Shown one piece after another: positions 1-7,045 of a stretch of DNA of 7,099 nt (the first letter of the stretch is position 1; the number at the start of each line of letters is the position of its first letter). A model generated the notes under the pieces. The model was not told where the DNA came from. It did no database searches and saw nothing but the letters and a program-made list of their open reading frames with translations. Origin of the DNA: an uncultured Prevotella sp. (GTDB lineage Bacteria > Bacteroidota > Bacteroidia > Bacteroidales > Bacteroidaceae). Location of the stretch: assembly GCA_945614335.1 (NCBI GenBank), contig CALZAP010000069.1, forward strand, positions 1 to 7,099, read 5' to 3'. The position numbers were made by a program, and so were the translations under genes.

Positions 1-23
1 CTGTCGGAGGAAAGGGAAATTGT

Positions 24-1112
24 CTATTTGCTTCTGTACTTTTCCGCCTGACTGTTAATGAGTGCAAGGTCGTCAAAGTAGTCTATCTGCATGGCTCTAC
101 GCACTTCGTCCATTGTCTGGGCTGCTGTTTCGCGTGCTTTCTCTGTTCCTTTCTTCAGAATGTTGTAGATCTCAGGTATATCCTGCTCAAACTCGTGGCG
201 ACGCTGTCTCATGGGTTCCATGAAACGGTTGAGCACTTCGTTAAGGAACTTCTTGCATGTTCCATCGCCTATTCCTCCGCGAGTGTAGTGTTCTTTCAGT
301 TCTTCCAGGTTTTTGTATTCTGGCCAGAAGAGCGAGAAGTCTTCTTCTGTGCTGAACGCCTCAAGATATGTGAACACGGCATTTCCCTCAAGGTTGCCAG
401 GTTCGTCCATACTCATTCGCGGTGCTCCGTTCGACATTTTCTTCACCTTTTTCCATACGTCGGCAGCAGAGTCGCTGAGATAGATACAGTTACCAAGACT
501 CTTGCTCATCTTTTCCTTTCCGTCTGTTCCAGGCAGTCGGCGTGCAGTCGCATTCTCTGGAAGCATTATTTCCGGTTCTACAAGCACAGGGGCATAAGTC
601 TGGTTGAATCGGCGTACAAGTTCTCTTGTCACCTCAAGCATCGGTTCCTGGTCTTCTCCTGCAGGTACGGTAGTGGCCTTGAAGAGGGTGATGTCGGCAG
701 CCTGACTTACCGGATAGCAGAAGAATCCGAGTGGTATGTTTGCCTCGAAATTACGCATTTTTATCTCTGTCTTCACTGTTGGGTTGCGCTGTACGCGGCT
801 AACGGTGATAAGGTTCATGAGATAAGTTGTGAGTTCTGCCAACTCCGGTATTTGGCTCTGGATAAACAGTATGCATTTCTCTGGGTCAAGACCAGCAGCA
901 AGATAGTCGAGAGCCACCTCAATGATGTTCTGTCTTATTTTCTCAGGGTTGTCGGCATTGTCGGTAAGGGCCTGCACGTCAGCCATAAAGACAAACATCT
1001 TCTTGAAGTCGCCTACGTTTTGCAGTTCCACTCTCCGGCGCAGAGAGCCTACATAGTGTCCCAAGTGGAGCTTTCCGGTTGGGCGGTCGCCTGTAAGGAT
1101 TACTTTTTCCAT
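24..1112 (-). CDS. trpS: Tryptophanyl-tRNA synthetase (TrpRS, EC 6.1.1.2)
   Basis: Cytoplasmic class I aminoacyl-tRNA synthetase that charges tRNA-Trp with tryptophan using ATP. The 362-residue protein has the family's marks in order: the HIGH-type signature TGKLHLGHYVG (residues 12-22), the substrate-pocket motif YPVSQAADI (133-141), GEDQ (152-155), and the KMSKS loop (201-205, in GTDGKEKMSKSLGN). The helical anticodon-binding region follows to the C terminus. It is somewhat longer than the roughly 330-residue E. coli type, which I recall as usual for Bacteroidota. The ATG at 1112 is chosen because the HIGH motif starts 11 residues later, as expected for TrpRS. A consensus promoter lies about 60 bases upstream, so the gene is probably transcribed alone. 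The short leader has no Trp codon and no T-box-like structure, so leader-peptide attenuation is not indicated. No clear terminator is visible in the 23 bases left after the TAG stop. Identification is very secure. Confidence 0.98.
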   Translation of the reverse strand: MEKVILTGDRPTGKLHLGHYVGSLRRRVELQNVGDFKKMFVFMADVQALTDNADNPEKIRQNIIEVALDYLAAGLDPEKCILFIQSQIPELAELTTYLMNLITVSRVQRNPTVKTEIKMRNFEANIPLGFFCYPVSQAADITLFKATTVPAGEDQEPMLEVTRELVRRFNQTYAPVLVEPEIMLPENATARRLPGTDGKEKMSKSLGNCIYLSDSAADVWKKVKKMSNGAPRMSMDEPGNLEGNAVFTYLEAFSTEEDFSLFWPEYKNLEELKEHYTRGGIGDGTCKKFLNEVLNRFMEPMRQRRHEFEQDIPEIYNILKKGTEKARETAAQTMDEVRRAMQIDYFDDLALINSQAEKYRSK

Positions 1113-1169
1113 TGTTATATTTTTCGTTTATTATTATTGTCTATTTGTGAGCTTTTTGCTTTTGGCGTA

Positions 1170-1199
1170 CAAAATTACTACAAAAAAGAGAGATAGCAA
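1170..1199 (-). promoter_or_regulatory. Bacteroidota-type promoter for trpS
   Basis: On the minus strand, TTG (1199-1197) is followed after exactly 19 bases by TAATTTTG (1177-1170). This is a full match to the Bacteroidota primary-sigma consensus of TTG, 19-21 bases, TAnnTTTG. Transcription should begin a few bases further on, near 1163-1165, giving a leader of about 50 A/T-rich bases before the trpS ATG at 1112. The placement in a 121-base gap just upstream of trpS supports it. The start site is inferred, not seen. Confidence 0.8.
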
Positions 1200-1233
1200 A
1201 GGAAATGTGTGAAAAAGTTGAATAATTGTCTGT

Positions 1234-2118
1234 TTACCATATCTCTATGGCTTCCACCGACATGATATTGCTCTCGTCTATTCCGCCTGTAGACAGTATC
1301 TTCACCGTCTGTTTTGCATCTCGTTGTATGGTAAACCTGCGGCAAGCCTGTTCGTCTGTTTTTCCGCTACACGTATGGTTAAGTCCATCGATTGAAATAA
1401 TGGCGCCACGTCTCATTCCACGCATGGTAACTCTTGTCCAGCCCTTAAATGGCCTTGGGGCAAGATAGGTGAGCGAGGTGGCTGTGGAGTCTACAAGCTG
1501 GCATGGGAGTATGTGTCGTATGTATTGCGGCTCATACGTGGAAATAGCATCTGAAGTATGGCTTATGCTTACAGGAAGAAGCTGCGGCATGGGCAGGTCG
1601 GTATAGAGCGACGACAACTCTATGGAGCCTATGGTCTCTATTTCGTCAGTGTTTATGGATGTTGTGGCATCTACTGCAGTCCACGACCATGAGTCATCGC
1701 AGGTGAGGGCAAAGGTGGTTCCGTCGGTGTATGTGCCATATAAGGTTAGGGAGAGTTGTCTTCCAGGATAGTCGTTGAGAAAAGGGGAATACCATACTTT
1801 CAGGTTACACACGGTGTCTTGAACGAACGGGGTGACCTCACAATGCAAACTTCTCAGCGTCTTGTCTGTATCGCGATAAGGGGCGAGCACACTGGTCGTG
1901 ACGTTATAACCATTGGCATAGATTTGTATTCTTCCATTGCTTGCGGCGTCAATAAACACCCTATGCACTTGCCTTGGAAGATTGAGCGACTTCACAAACC
2001 ATATTTGCGACTCTCGGCAAGAGTCGCCGGTATTGATCCATTGCTGTGACCATCCGGCGGCTCTTGCCGATGCCGTAAATAATAATATTAGAAATGCTAT
2101 GACAGAAGTCCTTATCAT
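1234..2118 (-). CDS. Secreted protein resembling the N-terminal beta domains of alpha-L-rhamnosidase, without a catalytic barrel
   Basis: A 294-residue protein of unknown function. Residues 1-20 form a Sec signal peptide (MIRTS, a hydrophobic run, then ARA before the likely cut), so it should be periplasmic or exported. Residues about 36-147 resemble the N-terminal beta-sandwich of GH78-like rhamnosidases: IWFVKSLNLP, then IDAASNGRIQIYANGYNV, VLAPYRDTDK, and a closing YTDGTTFALTCDDSW. Residues about 180-294 resemble the next beta domain (FKGWTRVTMRG, then RRFTIQRD and a last strand VEAIEIW). The protein stops about where the (alpha/alpha)6 catalytic domain would begin. It has seven cysteines (34, 93, 104, 140, 206, 250, 259), which may form disulfides. 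Its ATG overlaps the GH95 stop codon as ATGA, implying translational coupling. SD-like AGAAGG and GGGAGG lie upstream of the start, inside the GH95 gene. It may be a carbohydrate-binding partner; a decayed enzyme is possible but the frame is intact. Domain similarity is judged by eye. Confidence 0.8.
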   Translation of the reverse strand: MIRTSVIAFLILLFTASARAAGWSQQWINTGDSCRESQIWFVKSLNLPRQVHRVFIDAASNGRIQIYANGYNVTTSVLAPYRDTDKTLRSLHCEVTPFVQDTVCNLKVWYSPFLNDYPGRQLSLTLYGTYTDGTTFALTCDDSWSWTAVDATTSINTDEIETIGSIELSSLYTDLPMPQLLPVSISHTSDAISTYEPQYIRHILPCQLVDSTATSLTYLAPRPFKGWTRVTMRGMRRGAIISIDGLNHTCSGKTDEQACRRFTIQRDAKQTVKILSTGGIDESNIMSVEAIEIW

Positions 2119-4493
2119 AGTATTACTACCTTCTGTCCTCCCTTTGTCTTTATGGTTTTCGACACTCCGTTGAAGTTCACTACAAGTTTTCCGTCGTTAA
2201 CCGACTTTATCGATAGCTTGGTGACCTTACCTTCACTCCAAGCCATACTTATCTCATGACCTCCACGTGCACAGATTCCACTCACTTCGCCTTCGTTCCA
2301 CTGCGTCGGCAGTGCAGGTAGCAGGGTGATTGAGTTGCCGTCGCCTTGAAGCAGCATCTCGCACACACCGGCAGTGCCTCCAAAGTTACCGTCAATCTGG
2401 AATGGAGGATGTGCATCAAACAGGTTTGGATATGTACCTCCTGAGCGTCGGCGGTCATCGCCTTTGTAGTTATCGGGACTGACATAGGTGAGCAGTTTCT
2501 GGAAGATGTGGTATGCCTGGTCTGCCTTTCCAAGTCTTGCCCAAAGGTTTATGCGCCATCCGGTACTCCATCCTGTAGTGTGGTCGCCCTTTATCTCAAG
2601 CGACTTCTGGCATGCTGCCATCAACTCTGGGTTTGCGGAGGTGATGTGGGTACCAGGATATAGTCCTATAAGGTGTGACTGGTGACGGTGCTGCCAGTCC
2701 CAGTCTTCCCAGTCATAATACCATTCTTGAAGATTTCCTCTGCTTCCCACTGTGTATGGATGCAGCTTTCCCGTGGTCTCTTCCATCTTTTTGCTGAATT
2801 CGGCATCGATACCGAGCACTTGTGCCGCAGCGATGGTGTTCTTAAACAGTTCACGCATGATGGCAAGGTCGGCAGTACCTCCGTAACATGTCATTCCATG
2901 ATAGCCTTCCGTGGTCTTGTATTCATTTTCGGGCGATGTCGACGGAGCCGTAATCAGTTCTCCCGGTTTCTTAGGGTTTTCTATGAGCCACGCAAGGCAG
3001 AACTCCGCGGCTCCGCGCATCAGCGGGTATGCCACTTCCTTGAGGTAGTCAGTGTCCTGTGTATACTGATAGTGATCCCAAAGTGCATTTACAAGCCATG
3101 CTCCTCCCATATTCCAGTTTGCCCATTCAGGCTTCTCGTTTTTCTCTCCCACGGGGTTTGTCATTGCCCAGATGTCACTGTTGTGGCTTGAACACCACCC
3201 CTGCGTAATTCCATAGTAGTTCAGAGCTGTGTATTTCCCGTTTTCCGCCAGGGCCTTTACGAATCCGTCGAGCGGCATGGTCATCTCCGACAGGTTTGCC
3301 ACCTCAGCCGGCCAGTAGTTTTCCTCCAAGTTTATGTTCACTGTGTAGTTGCCTCTCCATGGCGAGTAGAGGTGTGGTGTCCATAGTCCCTGCAGGTTGG
3401 CAGGAACAGATGGGGTTCGCGAACTGCATATCAGCAGGTATCTGCCATACTGTGTATAGAGAGTTTCGAGATAGGGGTTGCCACCTTTGTTGTCGGTATA
3501 GTCGAGCAGTTGTTGTGCTGTCGTGCGGCTGTCGTCATAGTTAGGGTTGCCAAGTTTGAGTTTGAAGCGGCTAAACAGCTCACAGTAGTCGGCAAGATGG
3601 CGGTTGCGCAGCTGTTCGTATGTGAAGTTCACGAGATGCCATGCGTCGTCGGCAGCATTTGCAAGATAGTCGGCACCTTGTTTCACCGGATGGTTGCGAC
3701 TTCCGTTAAAGCTGGTTTGGTTTACAAAATACAGTGTTGCGGTGTTGGCACCGGTAATGGTAATTGTAGAGTCAGCAGCATGCACGTTTCCACCTTCCGC
3801 GGCAGCCTTCAATATCGAACAGAAATGTATGGAGTGCATCTCGTCGCCAGTGGCATGTCCTGTTACTGTGATTTGTTGCGACGACGCCTTTGCCTTGTGA
3901 GGAGTCTGTCCTGTGAGCGACACTCTGAAATTAAGTTTTCCCGGCACGCTTGACTTTAGTCTAATGGCAATGAGGCGATCGGGATGCGAGGCAAAATATT
4001 CACGCTCATAGGTCACCCCGTCTTTTTCATAGCGGTCGCGGCAAACTGCCTGGTTAAGGTCCAATTCCCGGTAGTAGTCAGTGGCCTTAACTATGGGTTC
4101 TGTCCTGTTTGCCCTGCAGTTAAGGTCTTCTATGAGCATGGTGAGCAGTGGTTGGTAGAATTGGGAGTTATGTCCCTGAACATTCAGCTGCAATGAGTCA
4201 GCAAGCGCATAGTCTTCATTGAAGAGTGCTTTCCTGATTTCCGGTATCCACCTCGAAGCCCCTGCGTCATCGTTTCTGTTTACGGGTTTTCCTGTCCACA
4301 TCGTGATGTCGTTAAGGTAGATGATATTTTCATCGACACCACCATAAATAAGTGCCCCCATCTTTCCGTTACCAATAGGCAACGACTCTTCAAAATACTC
4401 AGCCGGACTGTTGTACCAAAGTTTCAAAGGAATATTTTGTGCGGTGGCGTTCATGCCAATTAGCAATGTTAGTAGAAATGCAATCTGTTTCAT
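2115..4493 (-). CDS. Secreted GH95 family glycosidase (alpha-L-fucosidase or alpha-L-galactosidase)
   Basis: A 792-residue inverting exo-glycosidase of family GH95, expected to remove terminal alpha-linked L-fucose or L-galactose from host or plant glycans. Residues 1-18 are a signal peptide ending ATA before QN. The N-terminal beta domain carries LPIGNGKMGALIYGG (38-52) and IYLNDITMWTG (58-68). The (alpha/alpha)6 region carries VPANLQGLW (363-371), TVNINLEENYWPAE (384-397), TAPSTSPEN (515-523), GWRINLWARLG (645-655) and DAHPPFQIDGNFGG (693-706). By comparison with Bifidobacterium AfcA (from memory), Glu522 is the general acid, Asn386 and Asn388 activate water, and Asp701 is the further catalytic residue; all are present. 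A C-terminal beta domain ends the protein. The frame is open further upstream to 4610, but the ATG at 4493 is the start that gives the signal peptide. It overlaps the next gene by four bases. No consensus promoter is seen upstream. The family is secure; the sugar specificity is not. Confidence 0.95.
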   Translation of the reverse strand: MKQIAFLLTLLIGMNATAQNIPLKLWYNSPAEYFEESLPIGNGKMGALIYGGVDENIIYLNDITMWTGKPVNRNDDAGASRWIPEIRKALFNEDYALADSLQLNVQGHNSQFYQPLLTMLIEDLNCRANRTEPIVKATDYYRELDLNQAVCRDRYEKDGVTYEREYFASHPDRLIAIRLKSSVPGKLNFRVSLTGQTPHKAKASSQQITVTGHATGDEMHSIHFCSILKAAAEGGNVHAADSTITITGANTATLYFVNQTSFNGSRNHPVKQGADYLANAADDAWHLVNFTYEQLRNRHLADYCELFSRFKLKLGNPNYDDSRTTAQQLLDYTDNKGGNPYLETLYTQYGRYLLICSSRTPSVPANLQGLWTPHLYSPWRGNYTVNINLEENYWPAEVANLSEMTMPLDGFVKALAENGKYTALNYYGITQGWCSSHNSDIWAMTNPVGEKNEKPEWANWNMGGAWLVNALWDHYQYTQDTDYLKEVAYPLMRGAAEFCLAWLIENPKKPGELITAPSTSPENEYKTTEGYHGMTCYGGTADLAIMRELFKNTIAAAQVLGIDAEFSKKMEETTGKLHPYTVGSRGNLQEWYYDWEDWDWQHRHQSHLIGLYPGTHITSANPELMAACQKSLEIKGDHTTGWSTGWRINLWARLGKADQAYHIFQKLLTYVSPDNYKGDDRRRSGGTYPNLFDAHPPFQIDGNFGGTAGVCEMLLQGDGNSITLLPALPTQWNEGEVSGICARGGHEISMAWSEGKVTKLSIKSVNDGKLVVNFNGVSKTIKTKGGQKVVIL

Positions 4494-4529
4494 AAATGTT
4501 GGTATTTCAGGATGAAAGAATGTTTTCTT

Positions 4530-4624
4530 AAGAAGGAAGAGGGAAGAAGGTAGAAGGTAGAGTGAAAAGGAAAGGCTTTCACTATTCTCACTCCTCACTC
4601 CACACTCCACTCTCCTCTCTCCTC
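4530..4624. repeat. Opposed arrays of degenerate 7-bp repeats forming an imperfect foldback
   Basis: The gap between gyrB and the GH95 gene is almost wholly a purine-rich arm (plus strand 4530-4575) followed by a pyrimidine-rich arm (4576-4624). Each has a 7-base period. Left units from 4531: AGAAGGA, AGAGGGA, AGAAGGT, AGAAGGT, AGAGTGA. Right units from 4588: TCACTCC, TCACTCC, ACACTCC, ACTCTCC, TCTCTCC. At the centre AGTGAAA (4561-4567) and TTTCACT (4577-4583) form an exact 7-bp inverted repeat with a 9-base loop; the outer arms pair only imperfectly. It begins five bases after the gyrB stop. No U-run follows, so it is not a standard terminator. It may affect the gyrB mRNA end or the GH95 leader; function unknown. 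Confidence 0.85.
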
Positions 4625-4629
4625 ATTAT

Positions 4630-6603
4630 TTACGCATCAATGTTAGCGTAAGTAGCATTCTTCTCTATAAACTCCCTTCGTGGCTCAACGTCGTCGCCCA
4701 TAAGCATGGAGAATATCTCGTCTGCTTCTGCGGCATTTTCTATGGTCACCTGCTTGAGGAGTCGTGTCTGTGGATTCATTGTGGTTTCCCATAGTTGCTC
4801 GGGATTCATCTCACCAAGACCTTTGTATCGCTGGGTGTGAATGGTCTTGCCGTCCTCCACACCGTTACCCCACTTGTCGAGGAATGCCTGACGCTGCTGG
4901 TCGGTATAGCAATATTCCTTTGCCTGGTTCTTGTATGTGCAGAGGTAGAGCGGAGGTGTGGCGATATACAAATGTCCCTCTTGTATGATTTTTGGCATGA
5001 AGCGGTAAAAGAGCGTCATGATGAGCGTGTCGATGTGTGAGCCATCGACGTCGGCGTCGGTCATGATGATAATCTTGTCGTAGCGCAGCTTGTCGATGTT
5101 GGCTTCCTTGTCGCCTTCACCTTCAACACCAAACCTTACGCCAATGCTCTGTATGATGTTCATCACCGACTCACTTTCAAACACCTTGTGCCACATCACC
5201 TTCTCCACGTTGAGAATTTTTCCGCGCAGAGGCAGTATAGCCTGTGTGTAGCGGTCGCGTCCCTGCTTGGCAGAACCACCGGCAGAGTCTCCCTCCACAA
5301 GGAATATCTCACATTCTTTGGGGTCCTTGTTTGAGCAGTCAGCAAGTTTTCCCGGCAGTCCGCCTCCAGTCATTGGGTTCTTTCTCTGCACGCTTTCCCT
5401 TGCCTTACGGGCGGCAATACGCGCGGTGGCAGCTAAAATCACCTTGTCGCAAATCTGTTTCGCTTCCTTCGGGTGCTCTTCGAGATAGTATGTGAGAGCC
5501 TCTCCCACTGCCTGCTGCACGGCTCCTGCCACCTCAGAGTTACCGAGTTTTGTCTTTGTCTGACCCTCAAATTGCGGCTCAGCCACCTTGATGGATATCA
5601 CCGCTGTGAGTCCTTCGCGGAAGTCTTCTCCCGCAATTTCTATTTTTGCCTTCTCTATCTGCTTAGATATAACGGGATCGGCATCGGCATATTTCTTCAA
5701 TGTACGGGTGAGTGCCATACGGAAGCCCACGAGGTGAGTACCGCCTTCGATGGTGTTGATGTTGTTTACGTATGAGTGGATATTCTCACTGTAGTCGGTA
5801 TTGTACATCACAGCCACTTCGATGGGCACGCCCTGTTTCTCTGTCTTGAGATATATGACATCGTCGAAGAGGTGGGTGCGGTGACGGTCTACATAGCGCA
5901 CAAACTCCTTCAGTCCGTCCTTGGCATGGAACACCTCCTGCCTTGTCTTGCCTTCCTCGTCGGGTCGCAGGTCGGTCAGCGTGATAGTTATGCCGGCGTT
6001 CAGATATGCCAGCTCGCGCATACGCTTTGCTATGATGTCGTATTTGTATATTGTGGTGGTGAACACTGTGGGGTCTGGCCAGAACTGCTGCCTTGTGCCC
6101 CTGAGTTCAGTCTCTCCCACTACCTTCACAGGATACAGTGGTTTTCCCTTCTCGTATTCCTGCTGGTATATTTTTCCGTCACGGAACACCTGCGACATCA
6201 TGTGTGTAGAGAGAGCGTTAACACAACTTACGCCTACTCCATGCAATCCGCCGCTGACCTTGTACGAACCCTTGTCGAACTTTCCACCGGCATGCAACAC
6301 AGTCATGACAACCTCCAAGGCCGACTTGTGCAGCTTCTCGTGTTCGTCTACGGGTATTCCTCGTCCGTTGTCCTGTACGGTAATCGACTCGTCTTGGTTT
6401 ATGGTCACTTCGATATGTGTGCAATATCCGGCCATTGCCTCGTCGATAGAGTTGTCTACGGTTTCATTTACAAGATGGTGCAGACCCTTCTCGCTAATGT
6501 CTCCGATATACATCGCCGGGCGCTTTCGCACGGCCTCAAGTCCCTCGAGCACCTGTATGTTACTCGCTGAATAATTGCTTTCTTTGGTAATGTCTTCTGC
6601 CAT
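4630..6603 (-). CDS. gyrB: DNA gyrase subunit B (EC 5.6.2.2)
   Basis: ATPase and TOPRIM subunit of DNA gyrase, which with GyrA introduces negative supercoils into DNA. The 657-residue protein is full length for the short form without the insertion seen in enterobacteria. Visible in order: the GHKL ATP site with NETVDNSIDEAMAG (46-59), QDNGRGIP (77-84) and GGLHGVGVSCVNALS (118-132); the QTK loop with Lys350 (348-350); the TOPRIM domain with LVEGDSAGGSAKQGR (435-449, Glu437) and the metal-binding MTDADVDGSH (514-523, Asp516, 518 and 520); and the C-terminal QRYKGLGEMNPEQLWETTMNP (591-611), which contacts GyrA. I chose the ATG at 6603. A TTG at 6618 in the same frame would add five residues but falls almost at the predicted transcription start. 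A promoter box lies just upstream, and rpsT ends at a terminator, so gyrB is probably a separate unit. It could be read through into the GH95 gene. Gyrase is the target of quinolones and coumarins; no resistance change is evident. Confidence 0.98.
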   Translation of the reverse strand: MAEDITKESNYSASNIQVLEGLEAVRKRPAMYIGDISEKGLHHLVNETVDNSIDEAMAGYCTHIEVTINQDESITVQDNGRGIPVDEHEKLHKSALEVVMTVLHAGGKFDKGSYKVSGGLHGVGVSCVNALSTHMMSQVFRDGKIYQQEYEKGKPLYPVKVVGETELRGTRQQFWPDPTVFTTTIYKYDIIAKRMRELAYLNAGITITLTDLRPDEEGKTRQEVFHAKDGLKEFVRYVDRHRTHLFDDVIYLKTEKQGVPIEVAVMYNTDYSENIHSYVNNINTIEGGTHLVGFRMALTRTLKKYADADPVISKQIEKAKIEIAGEDFREGLTAVISIKVAEPQFEGQTKTKLGNSEVAGAVQQAVGEALTYYLEEHPKEAKQICDKVILAATARIAARKARESVQRKNPMTGGGLPGKLADCSNKDPKECEIFLVEGDSAGGSAKQGRDRYTQAILPLRGKILNVEKVMWHKVFESESVMNIIQSIGVRFGVEGEGDKEANIDKLRYDKIIIMTDADVDGSHIDTLIMTLFYRFMPKIIQEGHLYIATPPLYLCTYKNQAKEYCYTDQQRQAFLDKWGNGVEDGKTIHTQRYKGLGEMNPEQLWETTMNPQTRLLKQVTIENAAEADEIFSMLMGDDVEPRREFIEKNATYANIDA

Positions 6604-6628
6604 TTTCTTGATAGTCAAAATTATTGCG

Positions 6629-6659
6629 CAAAGTTACAATAAAAATCTGAAATAGAGAA
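6629..6659 (-). promoter_or_regulatory. Probable gyrB promoter
   Basis: TAACTTTG on the minus strand (6636-6629) fully matches the Bacteroidota -7 box TAnnTTTG. Twenty bases further upstream is TTC (6659-6657), one change from the TTG of the -33 element. Transcription would start near 6620-6623, leaving about 20 bases before the ATG at 6603. A second box, TAATTTTG (6623-6616), also fits the -7 consensus but has no TTG at the right distance and would leave almost no leader. Confidence 0.6.
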
Positions 6660-6705
6660 ATATTTGCGGTGTTTTTTTATAAAAATGAGTTAATGTTACA
6701 GCATA

Positions 6706-6740
6706 CAAAAACAGGTTGCCTTCTTTTGAAAGCAACCCGT
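6706..6740 (-). terminator. Intrinsic terminator after rpsT
   Basis: Read on the minus strand, ACGGGTTGCTTTC and GAAGGCAACCTGT form a 13-bp stem with two G-U pairs and an AAAA loop, followed at once by a run of U. It lies 23 bases after the rpsT stop codon. On the plus strand the G-U pairs become A-C mismatches and no U-run follows, so it works in the rpsT direction only. It should separate the tRNA-Glu/rpsT transcript from gyrB. Confidence 0.9.
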
Positions 6741-6763
6741 TCAGTATTCTTGTTGTTTTTTGT

Positions 6764-7018
6764 TTATCCCAGCTTGTTGATGTGCAAGGCAAGGCTTGAC
6801 TTGATGTTCGCTGCCTTGTTCTTGTGGATGATGTTTGTCTTAGACAACTTGTCCAACATCTTCTGTACACTCGGATACAACTTCACAGCCTCTTCCTTGT
6901 CTGTGATAGCACGCAACTTGCGAACTGCATTGCGCATCGTCTTTGCATAATACTTGTTATGCAGAGTCCTCTTCTTGTCCTGACGGATTCTCTTAATTGA
7001 TGATTTGTGATTTGCCAT
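6764..7018 (-). CDS. rpsT: 30S ribosomal protein S20
   Basis: Small basic protein of the 30S subunit that binds the 5' domain and helix 44 of 16S rRNA and helps assembly. The 84-residue product is of normal family length and starts with the typical [17 protein letters not shown], followed by [15 protein letters not shown] (22-36) and a C-terminal helix containing [13 protein letters not shown] (65-77). Lysine and arginine are frequent throughout, as expected. The ATG at 7018 is fixed by the conserved N terminus. The 27 bases between it and the tRNA-Glu gene are A-rich and contain no promoter box or Shine-Dalgarno sequence, so the gene is probably transcribed together with the tRNA. A strong terminator follows the stop codon. 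Very secure. Confidence 0.98.
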   Translation of the reverse strand: MANHKSSIKRIRQDKKRTLHNKYYAKTMRNAVRKLRAITDKEEAVKLYPSVQKMLDKLSKTNIIHKNKAANIKSSLALHINKLG

Positions 7019-7045
7019 CTTGTTATTTATTCTTTTTTTACTTAG

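Noticed and set aside
1..23. Possible terminator or gene start after trpS
   Set aside because: The 23 bases show no hairpin, U-run or start codon in a supported frame; nothing can be called at the window edge.
195..1196. Long plus-strand open frame of 333 codons opposite trpS
   Set aside because: It lies antisense to a certain trpS, its translation is rich in Cys, His and Phe with no recognisable domain, and it is explained by codon use on the other strand.
4525..4534. 10-bp palindrome TTCTTAAGAA
   Set aside because: Short and A/T-rich; it borders the heptamer array and could be chance. No repeat of it or regulator context is visible.
4494..4610. Extension of the GH95 protein to an upstream ATG at 4610
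   Set aside because: The extra 39 residues are translated repeat sequence and would bury the evident signal peptide that starts at the ATG at 4493.
5224..5226. GyrB Arg460 at the position of E. coli Lys447, a quinolone-related site
   Set aside because: Arg is a common wild-type residue here in other bacteria, so it is not evidence of resistance.
5776..6570. Plus-strand open frame of 264 codons opposite gyrB
   Set aside because: Fully antisense to gyrB, no domain, and composition typical of a shadow frame.
6616..6623. Second TAATTTTG box upstream of gyrB
   Set aside because: It fits the -7 consensus but has no TTG at 19-21 bases and would leave a leader of only a few bases; the box at 6629-6636 is the better candidate.
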